42,476 nucleotides of DNA from an uncultured Paracoccaceae bacterium (GTDB taxonomy: Bacteria > Pseudomonadota > Alphaproteobacteria > Rhodobacterales > Rhodobacteraceae), in contig CALAXT010000039.1 of NCBI GenBank assembly GCA_937895435.1, positions 1-42,476 of the forward strand. Direction: 5' to 3'. A model generated the notes under the pieces. It had not been told where the DNA came from. It searched no databases and saw only the letters and a list, made by a program, of their open reading frames with translations. Numbering within the stretch: position 1 is the stretch's first letter; each line of letters begins with the position of its first letter. Below, piece after piece: positions 36,897 through 42,476 of this stretch. The position numbers and the translations under genes were made by a program.

Positions 36897-38492
36897 GTGG
36901 AAGCGGTCAAATTGGTGACACTGGCCTTGATCACGCTGATGGCAGCGATTGCGGCCAATTTTGCGCGCGACATCGCCTATCAGGTGCATGCAGCAATTGT
37001 GATGTTGGTGGCGGGGGGGCTGTTTTTATACACCCTGCGGCAGGTCGATGAGCCGCGCGCGCCGGCCGAGACAGGCTATGCTGATGGTGTCGTGCGGGCT
37101 GGGGTTATTGCCACATCATTTTGGGGGGTGACGGGGTTTTTGGTCGGTGTGATCATTGCCCTGCAGCTGGCCTTTCCAGCACTGAACTTTGCCTGGGCTG
37201 AAGGCTATGCCAATTTTGGCCGTTTGCGCCCCCTGCATACTTCGGCGGTGATTTTTGCTTTTGGTGGCAATGCGTTGATTTCCACATCGTTTTATGTGGT
37301 GCAGCGGACCTCGGCGGTGCGGCTTTGGGGCGGCAATTTGTCGTGGTTTGTGTTTTGGGGGTATCAGCTGTTTATCGTGCTGGCGGCCACAGGCTATTTG
37401 CTCGGTGCGACCCAAAGTAAGGAATATGCAGAGCCGGAATGGTATATTGATATCTGGCTGACGATTGTTTGGGTGGCCTATTTGCTGGTGTTCATGGGCA
37501 CCATTTTGCGCCGCAAAGAGCCACATATCTATGTGGCAAACTGGTTTTATCTGGCATTCATTGTGACGGTTGCGATGTTGCATTTGGTCAACAATCTGGC
37601 GGTACCTGTCTCAATCTTTGGGTCGAAATCGGTCCAGCTGTTTGGCGGCGTTCAGGACGCGATGACCCAATGGTGGTATGGCCACAATGCGGTTGGGTTT
37701 TTCCTGACGGCTGGTTTTTTGGGGATGATGTATTACTTTGTGCCCAAACAAGCCGAGCGGCCAGTTTACAGCTATAAGCTGTCGATCATCCATTTTTGGG
37801 CGCTGATTTTCCTCTATATTTGGGCTGGTCCGCACCATTTGCACTATACCGCGCTGCCCGATTGGGCCTCGACGTTGGGGATGGTGTTTTCGATCGTGCT
37901 TTGGATGCCGTCGTGGGGCGGCATGATCAATGGGCTGATGACGCTGTCGGGCGCTTGGGACAAGCTGCGCACAGATCCGATTTTGCGGATGATGGCGGTG
38001 TCGATTGGGTTTTACGGCATGTCGACCTTTGAAGGGCCGATGATGTCGATCCGCGCGGTCAACAGCCTGAGCCATTACACCGACTGGACGATTGGTCATG
38101 TGCACTCTGGTGCGCTGGGCTGGAATGGCATGATTTCTTTTGGCGCGCTTTACTTTCTGACACCGCGGCTTTGGAACCGAGCGCGGCTTTACAGCCTGTC
38201 GCTGGTCAGTTGGCACTTTTGGTTGGCCACAATTGGGATCGTGCTTTACGCGGCCTCGATGTGGGTCACGGGCATCATGGAAGGTCTGATGTGGCGCGAA
38301 GTGGACGCCAACGGATTTCTCGTCAACTCATTTGCCGACACGGTCGGCGCTAAGTTCCCGATGTATGTCGTACGGGCCGCAGGTGGGCTGATGTATTTGG
38401 CAGGGGCGCTGATCATGGTGTTCAACCTTTGGAAAACGGTCACATCGGCCCCGGCGAAAGCTGCGGACCCGGTTATGGTTGCGGCAGAATAA
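36897..38492 (+). CDS. ccoN: cbb3-type cytochrome c oxidase subunit I (CcoN)
   Basis: The catalytic subunit of the high-affinity terminal oxidase (531 aa, about 12 helices), which reduces oxygen at heme b3-CuB. Metal-ligand regions are visible: RPLHTS (His114, low-spin heme), [13 protein letters not shown] (CuB), [13 protein letters not shown] (CuB) and [16 protein letters not shown] (heme ligands). The GTG at 36897 is chosen because it gives the usual N-terminus [17 protein letters not shown] and follows the ribosome-binding site AAAGGGACGAAG. An in-frame start at 36708 would translate the FNR box and is rejected. ccoO follows after 10 bp. Confidence 0.95.
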   Translation: MEAVKLVTLALITLMAAIAANFARDIAYQVHAAIVMLVAGGLFLYTLRQVDEPRAPAETGYADGVVRAGVIATSFWGVTGFLVGVIIALQLAFPALNFAWAEGYANFGRLRPLHTSAVIFAFGGNALISTSFYVVQRTSAVRLWGGNLSWFVFWGYQLFIVLAATGYLLGATQSKEYAEPEWYIDIWLTIVWVAYLLVFMGTILRRKEPHIYVANWFYLAFIVTVAMLHLVNNLAVPVSIFGSKSVQLFGGVQDAMTQWWYGHNAVGFFLTAGFLGMMYYFVPKQAERPVYSYKLSIIHFWALIFLYIWAGPHHLHYTALPDWASTLGMVFSIVLWMPSWGGMINGLMTLSGAWDKLRTDPILRMMAVSIGFYGMSTFEGPMMSIRAVNSLSHYTDWTIGHVHSGALGWNGMISFGALYFLTPRLWNRARLYSLSLVSWHFWLATIGIVLYAASMWVTGIMEGLMWREVDANGFLVNSFADTVGAKFPMYVVRAAGGLMYLAGALIMVFNLWKTVTSAPAKAADPVMVAAE

Positions 38493-38502
38493 GGGGGCGA
38501 GG

Positions 38503-39228
38503 ATGTCATTTCTGGATAAACACAAAGTTCTGGAAAAGAACGCAACACTTTTGCTGGTGGGCAGTCTTTTGGTGGTTTCAATCGGCGGAATCGTCGAAAT
38601 TGCACCACTTTTTTATCTGCAAAACACCATCGAAGAGGTTGAGGGCATGCGCCCCTATGCTCCGCTTGAGCTGGCAGGGCGCGATATTTACATCCGCGAA
38701 GGCTGCTATGTCTGCCACAGCCAGATGATCCGCCCGATGCGCGATGAGGTGGAACGCTACGGCCATTACAGCTTGGCCGCGGAATCGATGTATGATCACC
38801 CGTTTCAATGGGGTTCCAAACGCACCGGGCCTGATTTGGCCCGAGTGGGGGGGCGCTATTCCGACGCGTGGCATGTCGACCATCTTAGCGATCCAGTATC
38901 TGTTGTGCCAGAATCGGTGATGCCAAAATATGCATTTTTGAAAAAACACCTGCTTGAGGGCACCTATATTCAGGACACGATGCGCGCGCATCAGATTGTC
39001 GGCGTGCCCTATAGCGATGACATGATCGAAAACGGCCAGCGCGATTTTCGTGTGCAGATCAACCCCGACGGTGACTACGACGCGCTACTTGAACGCTATC
39101 CGGGCGCACAGGTGCGCAATTTTGATGGCGCACCCGGCATTTCAGAAATGGATGCGTTGATTGCCTATCTGCAAATGCTGGGCACACTGGTCGATTTTTC
39201 GACCTTTAACGCTGACGTCAGCCGGTAA
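38503..39228 (+). CDS. ccoO: cbb3-type cytochrome c oxidase subunit II (CcoO, mono-heme cytochrome c)
   Basis: A membrane-anchored c-type cytochrome (241 aa) that passes electrons to CcoN. A single N-terminal helix (about residues 16-38) is followed by the heme c site CYVCH (68-72) in the family context [27 protein letters not shown] distal methionine is expected in the [10 protein letters not shown] region. The ATG at 38503 follows AGGGGGCGAGG; the longer frame from 38479 overlaps ccoN and is less likely. Confidence 0.96.
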   Translation: MSFLDKHKVLEKNATLLLVGSLLVVSIGGIVEIAPLFYLQNTIEEVEGMRPYAPLELAGRDIYIREGCYVCHSQMIRPMRDEVERYGHYSLAAESMYDHPFQWGSKRTGPDLARVGGRYSDAWHVDHLSDPVSVVPESVMPKYAFLKKHLLEGTYIQDTMRAHQIVGVPYSDDMIENGQRDFRVQINPDGDYDALLERYPGAQVRNFDGAPGISEMDALIAYLQMLGTLVDFSTFNADVSR

Positions 39229-39243
39229 GGGAGGCAAAACAAA

Positions 39244-39474
39244 ATGGATACCTATTCATTGATGCGTGAGTTTGCAGACAGCTGGGCGCTGCTCAGTCTT
39301 TTTAGCGTGTTTGTCGTTGTTATTGTTTGGGCGTTTCGTCCAGGCGGCAGCCAGGTTTACAAAGATACCGCGGCAATCCCCTTTCGGCACGAAGATGCGC
39401 CCGCCTGCACCAACAACTGTGCAAGCTGTGCCTGCAAGACCCTTGGCGCAACATTCAAGGAGCTGCGGAAATGA
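39244..39474 (+). CDS. ccoQ: cbb3-type cytochrome c oxidase subunit IV (CcoQ) with a cysteine-rich tail
   Basis: A 76-aa single-span membrane protein that stabilises the cbb3 oxidase. The helix is at about residues 13-31, followed by FRPGGSQVYKDTAAIPFRHED, which is typical of CcoQ. The C-terminal tail has four cysteines, Cys55, 59, 62 and 64 (CTNNCASCAC), an arrangement that could bind a metal ion or form disulfides. It is translationally coupled to ccoP through a 4-bp overlap. Confidence 0.9.
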   Translation: MDTYSLMREFADSWALLSLFSVFVVVIVWAFRPGGSQVYKDTAAIPFRHEDAPACTNNCASCACKTLGATFKELRK

Positions 39475-40343
39475 CCGAGCATCGTTCCCACCAAGACGAC
39501 CAAGATGTTGGCACAACCGGGCACAGCTGGGACGGCATCGAAGAGCTAAACAACCCCCTGCCACGGTGGTGGCTCTATACACTTTATGTCTGCATCATTT
39601 GGGGCATCGGTTACACAATCGCCTATCCGGCATGGCCGCTGATTTCAGCGGCAACACCGGGACTTTTGGGGTTTTCAACCCGTCAGGATGTCGCTGACGA
39701 AATCGCAAGATTTGAGACAACGAACGGTCAGATTGCCCAGCGTTTGGCGATGGCAGATCTTGCCGATATCCCGGCTGATCCGGGGCTCAACAGCTATGCC
39801 ACAGCCCGCGGCGCGGCCGTCTTTCGCACCAATTGCAGCCAGTGCCATGGCGCAGGGGCCGCTGGTGTGCAGGCCGCCGGCTATCCAAACCTGCTCGATG
39901 ATGACTGGCTTTGGGGCGGCGATCTTGCCGCCATTCACCAAACCATCACGCATGGCATTCGATCAGATGCCGATGACGACACACGCTGGTCACAAATGCC
40001 AGTTTTTGGTGAAATTTTGGAACCCGAACAGATTGATCAAGTTGTGATGTATGTGCGCACGATTTCTGGCCAATCGCATGATGCAGGCCCAGCCGCAGCC
40101 GGTGCTGTTATCTTTGCTGAAAATTGCGCAGCCTGTCATGGTGAAACCGGTATGGGCGAGCGCGCGTTGGGCGCGCCAAATTTGACAGATGCAATTTGGC
40201 TCTATGGCGGCTCGGTCGATCGGTTGCGCGAAACCGTGACTTATGCGCGGGCTGGCATGATGCCAAACTGGTCGCCCCGCCTGAGCGAAACCGACATTCG
40301 CGCGGTTGCAACATATGTTCATCAACTGGGTGGGGGCGAATAG
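39471..40343 (+). CDS. ccoP: cbb3-type cytochrome c oxidase subunit III (CcoP, di-heme cytochrome c)
   Basis: A membrane-anchored di-heme cytochrome c (290 aa) that receives electrons from soluble c-type cytochromes. After a soluble N-terminus and one helix (about residues 34-60), two heme sites appear: CSQCH (122-126) and CAACH (219-223). The methionines in WSQMPVFG and AGMMPNWS are the likely distal ligands. The ATG at 39471 overlaps ccoQ by 4 bp; the longer frame from 39327 lies inside ccoQ in another frame. Confidence 0.96.
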   Translation: MTEHRSHQDDQDVGTTGHSWDGIEELNNPLPRWWLYTLYVCIIWGIGYTIAYPAWPLISAATPGLLGFSTRQDVADEIARFETTNGQIAQRLAMADLADIPADPGLNSYATARGAAVFRTNCSQCHGAGAAGVQAAGYPNLLDDDWLWGGDLAAIHQTITHGIRSDADDDTRWSQMPVFGEILEPEQIDQVVMYVRTISGQSHDAGPAAAGAVIFAENCAACHGETGMGERALGAPNLTDAIWLYGGSVDRLRETVTYARAGMMPNWSPRLSETDIRAVATYVHQLGGGE

Positions 40344-40380
40344 CCCCCTGCATCACCCCGCTTGATTGAGGTCAGGGGGC
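40343..40380 (+). other. Hairpin between ccoP and ccoG
   Basis: GCCCCCTG (40343-40350) and CAGGGGGC (40373-40380) pair perfectly, giving an 8-bp stem with a 22-nt loop right at the ccoP stop codon. A T-run (GTCTTTTTTC) comes about 35 bp later, too far for a standard terminator. The loop contains TTGAT-TGAG-GTCAG, a degenerate FNR-like site (one perfect half). The hairpin may set differential mRNA stability between ccoNOQP and ccoGHI. Confidence 0.4.
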
Positions 40381-40440
40381 CGACGGCTCACCTGACCAAA
40401 TTCCCTCGTACCTCGTCTTTTTTCTGCATCGGACCCAATC

Positions 40441-41874
40441 GTGACAACGGCCCCAGACACTCCACCCAGCCTTTATGCCAAACGCGAGCCGGTCTTTCCG
40501 CGCCGGGTCAGCGGCAGCTTTCGCACCTTGAAATGGGTGCTGATGGCCGTGACTTTGGGGATTTATTACATCACGCCTTGGCTGCGGTGGGATCGCGGCG
40601 ATTTGTTGCCCGATCAGGCGGTGCTGCTTGATCTGGCAAACCGGCGTTTTTTCTTTTTCATGATCGAAATCTGGCCGCATGAGTTCTATTTTGTTGCCGG
40701 CTTGTTGATTATGGCCGGGCTGGGGCTGTTTTTGTTTACCTCGGCACTGGGGCGCGTTTGGTGCGGTTATGCCTGTCCGCAAACGGTTTGGACCGATCTG
40801 TTTATCTTGGTCGAACGCTGGATTGAGGGTGACCGAAACGCCCGTGTAAAACTGTGGAACCAAGGCTGGAGCCTGCACAAAGCCCGGCTGCGTCTGACAA
40901 AATGGCTGGTTTGGCTGTTGATTGGTCTGGCGACAGGTGGGGCATGGGTGTTCTATTTCACAGATGCCCCCACATTGTTGGCGGATCTGCTAGAGCTTAA
41001 GGCGCATACTGTCGCCTATGTCACGATGGCTGTGCTGACACTGACGACATTTTTCTTTGGCGGTTTTGCCCGTGAGCAAATCTGTATCTATGCCTGTCCT
41101 TGGCCACGCATTCAGGCGGCGATGATGGATGAAGAAACCCTGACTGTCGCGTATCGTGATTGGCGGGGCGAGCCACGTGGCAAGCATCGCAAGGCCGACG
41201 CCGCGCATGAATTGGGCGATTGCATTGATTGTAACGCCTGCGTCAATGTCTGCCCGATGGGCATTGATATTCGCGATGGTCAGCAACTGGCCTGCATTAC
41301 CTGTGCGTTATGCATCGATGCCTGTGATGATGTGATGGATAAGCTGGGCAAGCCACGCGGTTTGATTGGCTATCTGGCGCTGTCTGATGAGGGGATGGAA
41401 CGCAAAGGGCAGCCACCACGCGCAATTTGGCGCCATGTTTTGCGCCCACGCACACTGCTTTATACTGGTCTTTGGGGCGGTGTGGGCGTTGCCTTGGTGG
41501 TGGCGCTTTTCCTGCGACTGCCCATCGATATGACTGTGGCTCCTGTGCGCAACCCAACGTTTGTGTTGTTGTCTGATGGCGCGGTGCGCAACATCTATGA
41601 TGTCCGACTGCGCAACATGCAGGGCAGCATCCGCACATTCGCCCTGTCGCTGAAATCTGATTCTGACCTGCGATTGTCGCTTGAGGGCACCGATACGCTC
41701 ACCGTGCAGGTCCCCGCAGACGAAACACTGCTGCAGCGTGTCTATGTAACCGCCCCTGCAGGCAGTGCCGCCGCCCACGCCACACGCACCGAGCTGCGGT
41801 TATGGGTACAAGACGCGGCTGGCACTGATCGCGTGTCATCTGACACGTTTTTCAACGGTGCCCCGCAAAACTAA
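40441..41874 (+). CDS. ccoG: Cytochrome c oxidase accessory protein CcoG (RdxA/FixG family)
   Basis: A polytopic iron-sulfur membrane protein (477 aa) required for cbb3 maturation; the family has been linked to copper reduction. It has several N-terminal helices with WCGYACPQTVW and CIYACPWPR, then two 4Fe-4S motifs CIDCNACVNVCPMGID and CITCALCIDACDD, one more helix, and an Ig-like periplasmic C-terminal domain. It starts with GTG at 40441. Ninety-seven bp separate it from ccoP, so it may have its own control. ccoH follows after 16 bp. Confidence 0.95.
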   Translation: MTTAPDTPPSLYAKREPVFPRRVSGSFRTLKWVLMAVTLGIYYITPWLRWDRGDLLPDQAVLLDLANRRFFFFMIEIWPHEFYFVAGLLIMAGLGLFLFTSALGRVWCGYACPQTVWTDLFILVERWIEGDRNARVKLWNQGWSLHKARLRLTKWLVWLLIGLATGGAWVFYFTDAPTLLADLLELKAHTVAYVTMAVLTLTTFFFGGFAREQICIYACPWPRIQAAMMDEETLTVAYRDWRGEPRGKHRKADAAHELGDCIDCNACVNVCPMGIDIRDGQQLACITCALCIDACDDVMDKLGKPRGLIGYLALSDEGMERKGQPPRAIWRHVLRPRTLLYTGLWGGVGVALVVALFLRLPIDMTVAPVRNPTFVLLSDGAVRNIYDVRLRNMQGSIRTFALSLKSDSDLRLSLEGTDTLTVQVPADETLLQRVYVTAPAGSAAAHATRTELRLWVQDAAGTDRVSSDTFFNGAPQN

Positions 41875-41890
41875 CAAAGAGATCCCGCCC

Positions 41891-42367
41891 ATGCCCCAAT
41901 CCCAGACCCCGAAACCGCTTACTGGCCGCAAGGTTTTTGCCATCACCGCTGGGTTCTTTGCAGTGGTGATGGCGGTCAATATAACCATGGCCTTTCAAGC
42001 CGTATCGACGTTTCCCGGGCTGGAGGTGGCAAACAGCTATGTCGCCAGCCAAAGTTTTGACCGCGAGCGCACTGCACAGCAGGCACTGGGGTGGCGCTTG
42101 AACGCCACCGCAAACACCAACGAAATCACGCTCCACTTTCAAGATGCCGATGGCCGTGTTGTTGTCCCGCAAGATGTGCGCGCCGATCTGGGGCGCGCCA
42201 CGGAAGCACGCGATGATCACAGCATTGATTTGATCACCGTAGGCGATGTCTTTCGCGCCGATGTGGCGTTGGAACCCGGCAAGTGGGTGCTTTGGATCAG
42301 CGCCACAGCCACCGATGGCACACCCTTTCGCAAACGGCTGGCGCTGCATGTGCCACAGGCACGGTAA
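41891..42367 (+). CDS. ccoH: cbb3 oxidase assembly protein CcoH (FixH family)
   Basis: A single-span membrane protein (158 aa) needed for cbb3 assembly, with a cytoplasmic N-terminus, one helix (about residues 17-35) and a periplasmic beta-rich domain. NITMAFQAVSTFPGLEVANSY is the recognisable FixH stretch. The ATG at 41891 is preceded by AAAGAG; an in-frame start at 41765 lies deep in ccoG and is rejected. The stop TAA shares a base with the next ATG (TAATG), the expected coupling to ccoI. Confidence 0.93.
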   Translation: MPQSQTPKPLTGRKVFAITAGFFAVVMAVNITMAFQAVSTFPGLEVANSYVASQSFDRERTAQQALGWRLNATANTNEITLHFQDADGRVVVPQDVRADLGRATEARDDHSIDLITVGDVFRADVALEPGKWVLWISATATDGTPFRKRLALHVPQAR

Positions 42368-42476
42368 TGGTCCCAGCCATCATGACAACCGCCGCCGATC
42401 CTCATCCCCAGCCCATGTCTGCTGCGGCTTGCCCAGCCTGCATCCTGACGCCGGATGCGGCGCGGCTGGCCCGCGC
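42367..42476 (+). CDS. ccoI: N-terminal fragment of copper-transporting P-type ATPase CcoI (FixI), truncated by window edge
   Basis: An ATG sharing one base with the ccoH stop opens a frame of 36 codons that continues past the window. After a short Ala/Pro/Met-rich leader the sequence reads SAAACPACILTPDAARLAR, in which ACPAC resembles the cysteine motif at the start of CcoI/FixI ATPases, which bring copper for the CuB site of cbb3 oxidase. Order ccoG-ccoH-ccoI supports it. In-frame ATGs at 42382 and 42415 are alternative starts. Confidence 0.65.
   Translation, partial: MVPAIMTTAADPHPQPMSAAACPACILTPDAARLAR

Overview
The window is about 42.5 kb of chromosomal DNA from an alphaproteobacterium, almost certainly a member of the Rhodobacterales (Roseobacter/Rhodobacter group). 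The evidence is a Rhodobacteraceae-type nuo operon (separate nuoC and nuoD, a DUF5337 gene between nuoE and nuoF, and birA-coaX-rnj at its 3' end), a ccoNOQP-ccoGHI cluster preceded by an FNR-type box, and two copies of a GC-rich hairpin repeat followed by CCCCCGAGGATATTT, which I recall as dispersed in Roseobacter genomes. Almost every gene is a housekeeping gene. I see no rRNA, tRNA, CRISPR array, prophage or insertion sequence.

Layout. (1) 1-225: 5' end of a divergent minus-strand gene for a membrane-anchored protein. (2) 372-3390: plus-strand trpG, trpD, a DUF952 gene and pyrD, closely packed or overlapping. (3) 3556-5142: a DEAD-box RNA helicase with a long RS-rich tail, closed by a strong intrinsic terminator. 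(4) 24314 down to 5462, minus strand: one very long unit, nuoA-B-C-sulfotransferase-D-E-DUF5337-F-G-H-I-J-(29-aa ORF)-K-L-M-N-birA-coaX-rnj. It encodes all 14 complex I subunits, then biotin-protein ligase, type III pantothenate kinase and RNase J, and ends at a bidirectional terminator. (5) 25757-24501: a YegD-like Hsp70-family ATPase. (6) 26943-26098: a fused ArsR-ArsC protein with an operator-like dyad just upstream. (7) 29189-27236: gph and a DegT-family aminotransferase, minus strand. (8) 29325-34263: glmU, glmS, an AlkD-like gene and moaA, plus strand; the first three overlap. (9) 34264-35183: a mostly non-coding stretch with a DUF3309 small membrane protein gene and several repeat or regulatory signals. 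(10) 36673-35184: a tandem universal stress protein gene and a CIA30-domain gene, minus strand. (11) 36897 to the end: ccoN-O-Q-P-G-H and the first codons of ccoI, plus strand.

The main theme is aerobic and microaerobic respiration. Complex I and pyrD feed electrons into the quinone pool, and the cbb3 oxidase, with its assembly genes ccoG, ccoH and ccoI, is the high-affinity terminal oxidase. FNR-like boxes lie upstream of ccoN (between it and the divergent usp gene) and upstream of the DUF3309 gene, which suggests a small oxygen-responsive neighbourhood.

The least conventional features are a sulfotransferase gene inserted between nuoC and nuoD, tiny ORFs translationally coupled between nuoJ/nuoK and nuoG/nuoH, an ArsR-ArsC fusion that keeps a good ribosome-binding site in front of the ArsC half, a tandem 21-bp repeat upstream of the DUF3309 gene, and a structured intergenic element after moaA. 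I did not find a clearly new multi-gene system; these are local oddities.
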